64,000 nucleotides of DNA from Nemertoderma westbladi. Taxonomy: Eukaryota > Xenacoelomorpha > Nemertodermatida > Nemertodermatidae. The notes beneath the pieces were generated by a model, which saw only the letters and a list, made by a program, of their open reading frames with translations, made no database searches and was not told the DNA's origin. Below are positions 51,392-62,237 of the stretch, piece by piece. The stretch lies in contig JAUCBJ010008483.1 of assembly GCA_032718475.1 (NCBI GenBank), positions 19,257-83,256 of the forward strand, in the 5' to 3' direction. A program made the translations under genes and the position numbers. The first letter of the stretch is position 1; every line of letters begins with the position of its first letter.

Positions 51392-52306
51392 GTGGCGACG
51401 GCACCCTCCGTTCCACAAGATCCAATGAGACTCACTCGGTGGTATGCGGAACATACGGAGTGGATCCACCGTCAGAAACGGGCACCCGAGATGCGACCGG
51501 CGGACTACAAAGAAGGATACCATAGCGAGATCATACTCCGCAAAAGCGCAGCATTCCGTGAGCTCCCGGTTACTACGATTATCCCGAAAAGAGATAGACG
51601 ACTGGAGTACTATGCCAGCGTACCGATCCTGATATTTTTCGGCCGGGAAATGCAACTCGACATTTGTGGAAACTGCGGTTCAGATCAATGTCCATGCGGA
51701 AAGAAACATCGGGTTACCGAATCGTGTCTCCAGATCCTTGGGATACTCTATTGTCCCTATTGCGCTATATTGGGCCATGATGTAGCGGTTTGTCCAACAC
51801 TCTACAACCTCTGTACAAAGTGTGGTTTCCATGGGGATTCCGCGAGCCCCCGATGCAACATTAAGTGTCCCACTAAAGACGCAATGGCCATTGGGAATAT
51901 GGTTATGTTCGAAACATACGCCAATAACCACATAAAGACCAGAGTGCGTGTAAGTGCTCGAAATGTCGCACAAGAGATGGCATGCAGATATTTCTCGTTC
52001 CCCGAACGCCTCCATACGACAACAACCTTGCCTTTCCACTATGTGGATTTATTACTGAGCGCTTTGAATAATCAGACGTCTATATTCGTACAAAGAAGCG
52101 TTTGGAGATGGAGAGTGGTTTAAAGAGGCTCGCAACACCGAGTTGGAGAGACGTACGGATATGATCTCGCTACCCTCCAAAGGAAGGGCTGCCAGGTGGC
52201 AAGCTGCAGCAATGCTCGCGATGGATGACGATGCTCCCCAACCCGCACTGGCGATCGATGAGAGTAGACGGGCGAAGAAAAGGAAAGCATATCAGAGCAG
52301 GAAATA
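51392..52306 (+). pseudogene. Element B: zinc-finger protein with basic tail
   Basis: The frame 51392-52123 starts in a Pro/Arg-rich stretch and carries CGNCGSDQCPCGKKHRVTES, CPYCAILGHDVAVC, CTKCGFHGDSASPRC and CNIKCPTKD: three to four Cys-rich fingers in the order seen in element A (19785-20441). Near 52080 a shift leads to a frame ending in KGRAARWQAAAMLAMDDDAP and a basic tail ESRRAKKRKAYQSRK at 52260-52306. A nucleic-acid-binding partner or domain of the exonuclease is likely. It ends about 180 bases before the 3' LTR. Confidence 0.55.
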
Positions 52307-52476
52307 GAAGACTAGGACATTCTATGGACATTTATATCGAACATTTATTTTTATATCTACGTAAACTAATTCTAGGACAATTTAATCAAGACTATGCAAT
52401 AGTAAAAATTGGGTTTTTTATATGGGGAAATGACCAACGCAAACTTGATCTACCGATAGACCTCACAAAGGTCATT

Positions 52477-52486
52477 GGGGGGGGAC
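52477..52486 (+). promoter_or_regulatory. Element B polypurine tract
   Basis: GGGGGGGGAC directly before the 3' LTR TG, in the position of the primer for plus-strand DNA synthesis. Confidence 0.7.
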
Positions 52487-53537
52487 TGTTCGCGGTATTT
52501 CAGTTTTTTATAACGCGATTTAAATATTTTTTGGATTTATTTATTATGAATATTCCAATATCGGTACTGGGTGCGGGAACATTGAATTTGGGCATATTCA
52601 ATAGACTGGGAGCGATTTACGGAGGATCCTTGCGAAGGATCGACCAACTGGACGAAGGAAGGGTTCGACGAGGACTGACTTCCTGGAGTGGGTTCCACGA
52701 CCAGCGTTACTACGAGCCTGAAAAGGATTCGGAAAGCTCCGACAGTTGGGACTCACAATGGGCCGACAGACCCCTAGCCAAGCTGTACCGCTTTCCTGAT
52801 AACCGATCCCTTCGGGGTTCGGGAAGGGTGGGATGGACACGCAACAGGGTCGAAAGACAGAGGACTGGACTCTACTGGCCTACCGACTATTCAGAGCAGC
52901 TTCTCGGCTACCGAAGCAACTACGAGCCTGAAAAGGATTCGGAAAGCTTAGGTTGTTGGGACCCTGCGATGAACCGACCGACCCTTAGCCAAGCCGTACT
53001 GCTTTCCTGATGACCGATCCCTTCGGGGTTCGGGAAGGGTGGGATGGAAATGCAACAGGGTCGACCGACCTGACCGACCCTTAGCCAAGCTGTACCGCTT
53101 TCCTGATGACCGATCCCTTCGAGGTTCAGGAAGGGTGGGACAGTAACGCAACAGGGTCGACCGACACTGACACTACGGTACCGGGACTAGGACTGAGGGA
53201 AAATGGGGATCATTAGTTGCGATAAAATCTAAGTGCGAACAGTGGGTAATTAAATAATGTACTGTAGGAATTTGTATATTCGTGTATTATTGTGAATATT
53301 TGAAATATTGGTGTGGGGAAGCCCAAATTATTCTCAATCAAGGTTCAATCAGAGTTTAAGTTACATTAAAGATTATATCCAACCAATGCGACTTTTTTCT
53401 CTACTGCAATCTTGCATCTCAGATAAAACTCCTTCTCCACTCCCAATATCCGGTGACTGGCCGAAATCAAGTGGTCTGAAAATTCCGCCACCAGCATCGG
53501 CGTTTTTCCCCCTGGTGTTGGGAATAACGGCAACACA
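52487..53537 (+). repeat. Element B, 3' LTR (1,051 bp)
   Basis: It matches the 5' LTR from TGTTCGCGG to GGCAACACA. It lacks the roughly 360-bp segment of the left copy but has one more subrepeat (about 53070-53160). The differences between the LTRs show that the insertion is not recent. Confidence 0.85.
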
Positions 53538-54093
53538 AACAATAAAGCTGTGATCACTGGAGTAGGGTCGTAGTGTAAATGCATTACAGTCTTGTATAGA
53601 GCTCCTGTATTTCCTACGAAATAGGATATAGTCTATCTGGGACTTGTGACCACTGGGTCCATTATGAGTCAATAGCTTTCCAGTTCGCTTCTTAAACTGG
53701 GTTCCACCCGAAAACAATCCATTTCCAGAGATAAAATCCTGAAGATGGACGGAATTTCGGTTAACACTATTGCTATTGACCCAGGGCGATGCAGGTGATT
53801 GATGCAGACTTGCATTAAAGTCTCCCAGGAATGTTAAGAATGCATGCTGATCCACTCCATCAGTAGCTGCTTGTAGATTCTGGTAGAAATTTTCCACCTC
53901 CTCTACAGGGGCAACACTAGTTGGAGAGCAGCACACAATCAGAACCACCTTAGGAAACTTCTTAGCCAGTCTTCCAGAACATGAGAAGTTGCAACGGATG
54001 ATGCGGTTAGAGATTTGGTCTATTTTGTCCAATGCTGCATGTGCAGTTGGAGTCATCAATAGACCAATTCCACCATTGTCACTATCATCTGCT
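53538..54093 (-). mobile_element. RTE-like LINE E, 5' part (minus strand)
   Basis: The minus strand encodes the endonuclease part of the family: FLGDFNASLHQSP, KSQIDYILFRRKYRSS and LRPYSSDHSFIV, then the reading enters the LTR. The truncated 5' end lies next to the 11-bp duplication at 54094. It was once joined to 42033. Confidence 0.9.
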
Positions 54094-54104
54094 ACAAATA
54101 TACT
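54094..54104. repeat. 11-bp target-site duplication of LINE E, right copy
   Basis: ACAAATATACT, same as 40158-40168. Confidence 0.85.
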
Positions 54105-55801
54105 GCCTACACACTAAATTATCTTTCAGGAAAGCACTGTACTCTAAACCCTAGATTATGTACTAGCACTTTTACAACATATAACTTGCAGTTAAATATA
54201 TGTGAACAGCCAAAAGAACCATGGTATCTGCTGGAGTAACCGGAGTACTAAATCACCAGTCTGTGCTACGCCAAGCAGTCCTGAAGTAGTACCGGGGTTA
54301 ATTTAACTATAACGGTATGCATAACAAGCAGAATTACTGTAAGGAATAAACTTGGGGACATGAATGTTGTGAATTACTTGCATAAACTTTGAATAATAAA
54401 TATTACGCTACCCATACAGACTATTCAAATAAAACACAGACCAAAATGCTGACAGACCACCGTCAAGCCTACATAAACCACAGCAAATGCAGTCTCCGAA
54501 ATTATTAGTTAGTAAGCGTTCTAGTAAGCGTACTATGCAGTACGACTTATTCTTTCGCGGAGGATTTACCTTATAACGCCGGATGCCTCCACTTCCTAAC
54601 TAGCACTTTTCGGACAAATAACCTACCTATACTGTAATCCACTTCAGACCTAACAACTAACAGACAACAATCCAGCCTACAAGTTACTTTTACAATCTGA
54701 GCAGGTTTACACGCCTTCTGCTCAATATGACACTTACAGATAAATAAAGCCGATAGGGATAAGTAAACCATACAAGGAATAAGGGGTGATCAATCCCTAA
54801 TGCTCTAACAGCCTACAATATACAATATTTCACAATCGAAGTAATACTGCTGTAAAGTACCAGTTCGGCGCTACTAAGCCTACAGTTTACCGTCCGACCG
54901 GTACGTTAGGGTTTATTGCCTACTGAACAATAAAAGAAAGATCTTTTAATGTTCGCGCTTTTAAACCTTTAACAGTTTAACCTGCTAATTTAAGTGTCTC
55001 CATAAATCAACTATTGCCCTTGCTAATTAACAACAGTTGAAACCAGTCTATACGCGTGCTCTGATTGGCTGAAATATGTCAAACAAAGAAAATTCCACAC
55101 ACAAAGAAACAGCTGGCAGATTTCGTCATCTCAGTCCTGTATTTCTTGACAGACTCGTAGGTGAACAAAATTCTAAGCCCTTTTTAGAGTATTTAGCGCA
55201 GTGCGTAAAATGACTTGTTATGTCTGCCAAAGCTTTTACACTTTGTTAGGGGAGTTAGCTGAGAAAATCTTGGCGTTAGTAAAATATAACAACAATTTGT
55301 TAGGGGAGTTAGGTGATAAAATCTTGCTTGATAATATAACAACACTTTGTGCGTGCCTACGTTTTTTGCACTTCTACCTGAAATTTTAAAATTTGAAATT
55401 TTCAGTGATCAAGTAGTCTAATTTAATCATATGGTGATTGTGAAAAAAATGTTGGAGATATAAACAAATTAAAAAAAAAACACCAGTTACCGACCTCCCC
55501 CCCCCCCCCCCCCCCCCCCCCACACTTGGAATCATGTCAATACATTGCAGAAATTAGCTGTTCCGGTATACCTACTGCAGTAACCTAGTATTAAGGTTTG
55601 TTGATCGTACCAGGATACCGGTAGGCAAAACTGAAAGAAGTTTGGAATAGACAGTGTGTTCTCATTTTTGATGTAGTGTACTAGGATATCAAGTGAGTCA
55701 GTCAGCCAGTCTCTTGTCGATTTAGTTGGTGTAGACACCATCAAAACTGGCTTATTTTAAATATCACAATAATATAAATAATATTATAAATTAATCAACA
55801 G
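54105..55801. other. Gene-free region with homopolymer and short duplication
   Basis: No supported gene. It contains a roughly 50-bp direct duplication (ttgttaggggagttag at 55243 and 55294) and a run of about 25 C (55495-55520). From about 55748 it is intron sequence of the EGF gene, shared with 4080-4136. Confidence 0.5.
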
Positions 55802-58800
55802 ATGTAGATGAGTGCGATGCTGGTACTCACGGATGCATTGGAAGTGACACTACAACAGGAAGTTGTACAAACATTGTTGGAAGCTATCAATGTGAATGCA
55901 AAGCTGGATTCATACCAACCGCCAATCCAGAGATTTGCCTAGGTAATAAATAAATTTGTATTAGCAAATTATATTAAATTAAATTATATTGTGTATTGTA
56001 AAATTTTATTGTTCAAATTTAGTTGAGTTAGTGAAAATAAAATGTTATAATCAAAACAAAAACGAATCCTACAACATTTCACAAAAATATTTTAAGATTT
56101 TCAGGATCCAAACTGTCCACAGATTTTCACAGCATCGCAAATACAACGATCAACCGTCACATAGAGCTACTCAATTTATTCACTTCTGTTGATTGTACAG
56201 ACCTAATAGTTGTCTCATTTGAATCGCAAACATCATTTTAGTGGGGGTAGGCACCATGAAAACAACAAAAGAATTATTAGTTCTCGAGATATTGCACAAA
56301 AGGTAAAATGATTGCACAACTAACCATTAGCTCATCTATGAAATTTAGGAATATTACATAAAAAGGTACTTCTAATTATCACACAGAATTAAAAATGTGC
56401 TAATTCGATTCGCAAAGGTTGAATTAGTTGGTGTAGACACCATGAAAATATATTTTTAAATATCTATTTTATAAAAAATTATTATATTTTATTAAATTAT
56501 TATATTATTTTATTAATAAATATTTTAAATATCACAGTAATATAAATAATATTATAAATTAATCAACAGATGTAGATGAGTGCGCTGCTGATACTCACGG
56601 ATGCATAGAAAGTGCCAATACAACTGGAAGTTGTACAAACATTGTGGGAAGCTATCAATGTGAATGTAAAGCTGGATTCATACCAACCGCCAATCCACAG
56701 ATTTGCCAAGGTAATAAATAAATTTGTATTAGCATTATTACACATTATTAGATGTGTGTATTGTAACAGACAGAAGGCAATTTTTAATTGATATGACAAA
56801 GTTGGTATAAAAGTTTCTGGTAGAAATTATTTTTTTACATTACACCAATCTATCGATCGAATAATCCATCTATTATTAATTCAAGATACTTACTCCTTGG
56901 CACTTAGTTCGTGGTTGATTACTAATGTCATTACAATTATTTGTTTCAATACAGGTAGTCCTACGACCACTCCAACAACTTCAACACTAACTACAGGTTG
57001 GTATGTATTACAAAAATGTGATACTCCATTACACCAATCTATCGATCGATTAATCAATCTATTATCAATTCAATATACTTACTCCTTGGCACTTTGTTCG
57101 TGGTTGATTACTAATGTCATTACAATTATTTGTTTTAATACAGGTACTCCTACGACCACTCCAACAACTTCAACACTCCAAACTACAGGTTGGTATGTAT
57201 TACAAAAATGTGATACACCATTACACCAATCTATCGATCGAATAATCCATCTATTATTAATTCAAGATGCTTACTCCTTGGCACTTAGTTCGTGGTTGAT
57301 TACTAATGTCATTACAATTATTTTGTTTTAATACAGGTAGTCCTACGACCACTCCAACAACTTCAACACTCCAAACTACAGGTTGGTATGTATTACAAAA
57401 ATGTGATACTCCATTACACCAATCTATCGATCGAATAATCCATCTATTATCAATTCAAGATACTTACTCCTTGGCACTTAGTTTGTGGTTGATTACTAAT
57501 GTCATTACAATTATTTTGTTTTAATACAGGTAGTCCTACGACCACTCCAACAACTTCAACACTCCAAACTACAGGTTGGTATGTATTACAAAAATGTGAT
57601 ACTCCATTACACCAATCTATCGATCGAATAATCCATCTATTATCAATTCAAGATACTTACTCCTTGGCACTTAGTTTGTGGTTGATTACTAATGTCATTA
57701 CAATTATTTTGTTTTAATACAGGTAGTCCTACGACCACTCCAACAACTTCAACACTCAACTACAGGTTGGTATGTATTACAAAAATATGATACTCCATTA
57801 CACCAATATATCGATCGATTAATCCATCTATTATCAATTCAAGATACTTACTCCTTGGCACTTAGTTTGTGGTTGATTACTAATGTCATTACAATTATTT
57901 TGTTTTAATACAGGTAGTCCTACGACCACTCCAACAACTTCAACACTCCAACTACAGGTTGGTATGTATTACAAAAATATGATACTCCATTACACCAATA
58001 TATCGATCGATTAATCCATCTATTATCAATTCAAGATACTTACTCCTTGGCACTTAGTTTGTGGTTGATTACTAATGTCATTACAATTATTTTGTTTTAA
58101 TACAGGTAGTCCTACGACCACTCCAACAACTTCAACACTCCAAACTACAGGTTGGTATGTATTACAAAAATGTGATACTCCATTACACCAATCTATCGAT
58201 CGATTAATCCATCTATTATCAATTCAAGATACTTACTCCTTGGCACTTAGTTCGTGGTTGATTACTAATGTCATTACAATTATTTTGTTTTAATACAGGT
58301 AGTCCTACGACCACTCCAACAACTTCAACACTCCAAACTACAGGTTGGTATGTATTACAAAAATGTGATACTCCATTACACCAATCTATCGATCGATTAA
58401 TCCATCTATTATCAATTCAAGATACTTACTCCTTGGCACTTAGTTCGTGGTTGATTACTAATGTCATTACAATTATTTTGTTTTAATACAGGTAGTCCTA
58501 CGACCACTCCAACAACTTCAACACTCCAAACTACAGGTTGGTATGTATTACAAAAATGTGATACTCCATTACACCAATCTATCGATCGATTAATCCATCT
58601 ATTATCAATTCAAGATACTTACTCCTTGGCACTTAGTTCGTGGTTGATTACTAATGTCATTACAATTATTTTGTTTTAATACAGGTAGTCCTACGACCAC
58701 TCAAACAACTTCAACACTCCAAACTACAGGTTGGTATGTATTACAAAAATGTGATACTCCATTACACCAATCTATCGATCGATTAATCCATCTATTATCA

Positions 58801-59882
58801 ATTCAAGATACTTACTCCTTGGCACTTAGTTCGTGGTTGATTACTAATGTCATTACAATTATTTTGTTTTAATACAGGTAGTCCTACGACCACTCCAACA
58901 ACTTCAACACTCCAAACTACAGGTTGGTATGTATTACAAAAATGTGATACTCCATTACACCAATCTATCGATCGATTAATCCATCTATTATCAATTCAAG
59001 ATACTTACTCCTTGGCACTTAGTTCGTGGTTGATTACTAATGTCATTACAATTATTTTGTTTTAATACAGGTAGTCCTACGACCACTCCAACAACTTCAA
59101 CACTCCAAACTACAGGTTGGTATGTATTACAAAAATGTGATACTCCATTACACCAATCTATCGATCGATTAATCCATCTATTATCAATTCAAGATACTTA
59201 CTCCTTGGCACTTAGTTCGTGGTTGATTACTAATGTCATTACAATTATTTTGTTTTAATACAGGTAGTCCTACGAACACTCCACCAACTTCAACACTCCA
59301 AACTACAGGTTGGTATGTATTACAAAAATGTGATATTCCATTACACCAATTTATGGATCGATTAATCCATCTTTTATCAATTCAAGATACTTACTCCTTG
59401 GCACTTAGTTCGTGGTTGATTACTAATGTCATTACAATTATTTTGTTTTAATACAGGTACTCCTACGGCCACTCCAACAACTTCAACACTCCAAACTACA
59501 GGTTGGTATACAAAAATATGATACTCCATTACACCAATCTATCGATCGATTAATCGATATATTATCAATTCAAGATACTTACTCCTTGGCATTTAGTTCG
59601 TGGTTGATTACTAATGTCATTACAATTATTTTGTTTTAATACAGGTAGTCCTACGACCACTCCAACAACTTCAACACTCCAAACTACAGGTTGGTATGTA
59701 TTACAAAAATGTGATACTCCATTACACCAATCTATCGATCGATTAATCCATCTATTATCAATTCAAGATACTTACTCCTTGGCACTTAGTTCGTGGTTGA
59801 TTACTAATGTCATTACAATTATTTTGTTTTAATACAGGTAGTCCTACGACCACTCCAACAACTTCAACACTCCAAACTACAG
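55802..59882 (+). CDS. EGF and Thr-rich repeat protein, paralogue of 4137 (partial)
   Basis: Two calcium-binding EGF exons, 55802-55942 and 56570-56710 (141 bp each, phase 1 at both ends, acceptors aatcaacag, donors gtaataaa), begin DVDEC and keep six cysteines and [12 protein letters not shown]. They are followed by sixteen mini-exons, most 45 bp, coding for GSPTTTPTTSTLQTT. These start at 56955, 57144, 57337, 57530, 57723, 57914, 58106, 58299, 58492, 58685, 58878, 59071, 59264, 59457, 59645 and 59838, each preceded by ttttaatacag and followed by gttggtatg. Phase 1-1 borders let any number be joined or skipped, except the fifth (43 bp) and sixth (44 bp), which break the frame. The product would be EGF modules on a Thr/Pro-rich, mucin-like stalk. 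The fibrinogen-domain exon expected downstream is not in the window. Exon use is inferred from splice signals and paralogy. Confidence 0.65.
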
Positions 59883-59970
59883 GTTGGTATGTATTACAAA
59901 AATGTGATACTCCATTACACCAATCTATCGATCGATTAATCCATCTATTATCAATTCAAGATACTTACTC
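56838..59970 (+). repeat. 193-bp tandem repeat carrying mini-exons, about 16 units
   Basis: Each unit holds a 45-bp exon and about 148 bp of intron. Most units are 193 bp; others are 188-192 bp, and the first interval is 189 bp. Units at 58106-59264 are almost identical, while those at 57723 and 57914 differ most. The array ends abruptly at atacttactc (59970). Confidence 0.95.
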
Positions 59971-61434
59971 TGTTAAGCGTCCGCGAGCAGCAAAAACACA
60001 AAAGTTGCTGCTTACCACTAAGTGGCGCGAGCCGGGCCGTCCGCTAAAATGTTTTACTAATATTACTATATGGCTCTGACAAATCGCTTGCTCCTTTCTC
60101 TGTTGATCGCTCAACAGAGAGCTAACTGATCGAATCTATGAGCCACGCGGGAATAACCAAAACAATAAAACCGAATCAGCTCCCTAAGCTACTTAAAACG
60201 AGTGTGGGTGGTCTAGCACTCGGCATTCACTTATCGCAAAACACTGGAGTTTACTGGGTGGAACGTGTCGAATGTGAGAATATTTAATAATTTACGGGAC
60301 AAATCTGTTTATTTTCTTGGTGTCGAAACTTGGCCTTTGGCTGGTTTTAGACCAGCGAATTTACTACTGTATACTGGACACTGCTGTCAGCCCGTTGCCC
60401 CGCTATTTTCAAATAACCGCCTAGCATGAATAGTCTACGGTATTCTAAACAATCACTTAAACTACTCTCCGCTATGCTGCGTACAAATTCTTACTTAATT
60501 TTAACCTCGCTACATCAATTACAGTCATAAATACGAATTTGCGTACTAATTACTAGATTTTCCAGAATATGTACTTCTATTTTATTACGTACTGGGTTGT
60601 ACTAGCAACAGCCTAAATACTGTATTATTTTGACCTAATCAGCAATTAATAAGCATAAACTAAGAAATGGAAAGCAATCAAGGGAAGAGCGCCTATCTAA
60701 GAATTCACATTCAAGAATCAGGCACTATTTAGCAACACACCACAAATTAGCGTAGCAATAAGCTAGTAGTACGGCAGATAGCGCTAACATCACCAGTCAG
60801 CTAGTGCACTAAAATACCCGTACGTTAGTATATCAGTATACCAGTATTAGTGTCAGTGTAAGAACCACAGGCCACCCAAAGCCACACTTAGGCCTCCTAA
60901 CTAAAACCCAAATTCTGCCCAGTAACACTACAAGGTTGAGACGAAATCTGGATTGTCAGCCCCCAAATACTGTAATAGCGATCGGTCCCCGGTCCTTAAC
61001 TGAATAGCCCAACCGCAACTTCCCTCCGTCGTTTCCCCGGTGCGCCCGCCACGCCTACCATTAGTTTAGCCCTCCATGCTAAAAAAAATAGCTACCATAT
61101 CGGCGCATGCATTCGCAAACAGTCTGACAGTCTAAAGGATTATCACATCTCAATTGCTTAGAAATCAAGAGTCAAACGCAGAAACCATCATTCGAAATTG
61201 TAATTAAGAAGTAATCAGAAGAATAATTAAGAAGGAAAATAGCAAAGAATTCAAACCATTAAGAAACGGAAATGGGGACAGAAAACTATGACAGGTATAA
61301 TTAGGAATAATACAGGATGCTAAGATACGAAAAAACGAAGGATATAAGATACTGAAGCACTGGAAATTTATAGTTGACGAAATAGGGAAGACTCAATAAT
61401 CGTTTCATTGGTCCAGCAAGCCATGCCACCATTA
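59971..61434. other. Gene-free region, mostly the diverged repeat
   Basis: No gene. After a junction at 59970 the sequence includes a GC-richer block (cgtccgcgagcag .. gagccgggccgtccgc) and then the repeat related to 13760-14770. Confidence 0.5.
60130..61150 (+). repeat. Diverged dispersed repeat, copy 2 (partner at 13760)
   Basis: Same ordered blocks as 13760-14770 in the same orientation, with many substitutions and indels. No protein seen. Confidence 0.5.
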
Positions 61435-61521
61435 GTCCGATTATTTAGAGCAGCAGTAGTTCCAGTACTCCTCTACGGGAGTGCATGCTGGGCTCTAACT
61501 GCTGAGGACACCAAATCTCTG
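61435..61521 (+). mobile_element. 87-bp fragment of the RTE-like LINE
   Basis: Matches 37616-37703 of LINE D and codes for AAVVPVLLYGSACWALTAED. The match stops exactly where the retrozyme array begins. Confidence 0.85.
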
Positions 61522-61770
61522 GATTATTGATAGTAACAATGTGTTGGCAAGCTGTATTTTTCGAGGTGTTTGTTATTATACATTTATTATAGGAAGGGAT
61601 CTTGGGGTCTTAGCCTCGAATGATAAGTTTATTTTACCGAAAATAACTTATCTTTTATTGGCGCAATTGTAGGACTAATCCCATCACATGCGTACTTTTT
61701 AACCGGGTAGTGTACAAATTTAGGAATCGCGTAATTTTTTTTTTTCTTGAAATTAATATCTCATATCTTT

Positions 61771-61824
61771 CCAAACCACGTACGCGTTTCGACCTTACTG
61801 GGTCTCATCAGCGTGGTGTCGGAT
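61771..61824 (-). ncRNA. Hammerhead ribozyme, copy 1
   Basis: The minus strand reads CTGATGA, then a four-pair stem II GACC/GGTC with loop CAGTAA, then GAAA, then ACGCGT with the presumed cleavage triplet GTA. Stem I is formed by ACCACG before the core and CGTGGT after it, extended after an internal loop by ATCC/GGAG. Cleavage is expected after the A at 61781. Stem III can form only two pairs in cis; the palindrome ACGCGT would allow pairing between two copies, as known for short-stem-III hammerheads. All core nucleotides are conserved. Confidence 0.85.
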
Positions 61825-61873
61825 TCGAACCTGGGACCTCGAGGTGGAAGCCGAGACTACAACCACTAGGCCA
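61821..61873 (-). promoter_or_regulatory. tRNA-like internal Pol III promoter, unit 1
   Basis: A box TGGCCTAGTGG (61863-61873) and B box GGTTCGAATCC (61821-61831) on the minus strand, about 30 bp apart, as in tRNA genes and tRNA-derived SINEs. The acceptor and T stems do not pair well, so it is a promoter-like relic and not a tRNA. The B box directly adjoins, and shares ATCC with, the ribozyme stem I. The same layout recurs at 62234, 62646, 63058, 63470 and 63882. Confidence 0.65.
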
Positions 61874-62183
61874 CAGGTTCTTGAGATATGGAGTATTAAT
61901 TTCAAAGCCAGCTGCCATTTTATTAGCCCCTGATTTTTTTATTATTGATAGTAACAATGTGTTGGCAAGCTGTATTTTTCGAGGTGTTTGTTATTATACA
62001 TTTATTATAGGAAGGGATCTTGGGGTCTTAGCCTCGAATGATAAGTTTATTTTACCGAAAATAACTTATCTTTTATTGGCGCAATTGTAGGACTAATCCC
62101 ATCACATGCGTACTTTTTAACCGGGTAGTGTACAAATTTAGGAATCGCGTAATTTTTTCTTGAAATTAATATCTCATATCTCT

Positions 62184-62237
62184 CCAAACCACGTACGCGT
62201 TTCGACCTTACTGGGTCTCATCAGCGTGGTGTCGGAT
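62184..62237 (-). ncRNA. Hammerhead ribozyme, copy 2
   Basis: Identical over the 54 nt to copy 1, with intact core and stems I and II; 413 bp downstream of copy 1. Confidence 0.85.

Larger units (their letters stand above)
42034..53537 (+). mobile_element. BEL/Pao-type LTR element B carrying an exonuclease module
   Basis: 11.5 kb between two LTRs that begin TGTTC and end ACACA. Order: LTR, Gag, protease, integrase (RT and RNase H missing), spacer, exonuclease-like and zinc-finger module, polypurine tract, LTR. It sits inside LINE E. I see no clear target-site duplication: a few bases of the LINE are missing at the junction. All reading frames are damaged. Confidence 0.85.

Noticed and set aside
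53373-54059. A 228-codon ORF ending inside the LTR
   Set aside because: It is LINE E endonuclease sequence running by chance into the LTR of element B.
56838-59970. CRISPR-like array
   Set aside because: Units are contiguous and wholly repeated without unique spacers; the genome is eukaryotic.
56897-60079. 72-residue repeated ORFs that read through the whole 193-bp unit
   Set aside because: 193 is not a multiple of three, so the frame breaks in each unit. The splice-bounded 45-bp block explains the conservation better.
61710-62090. 126-codon ORF across the retrozyme units
   Set aside because: It spans the ribozyme and tRNA-like region in antisense and arises from the repeat; no domain.
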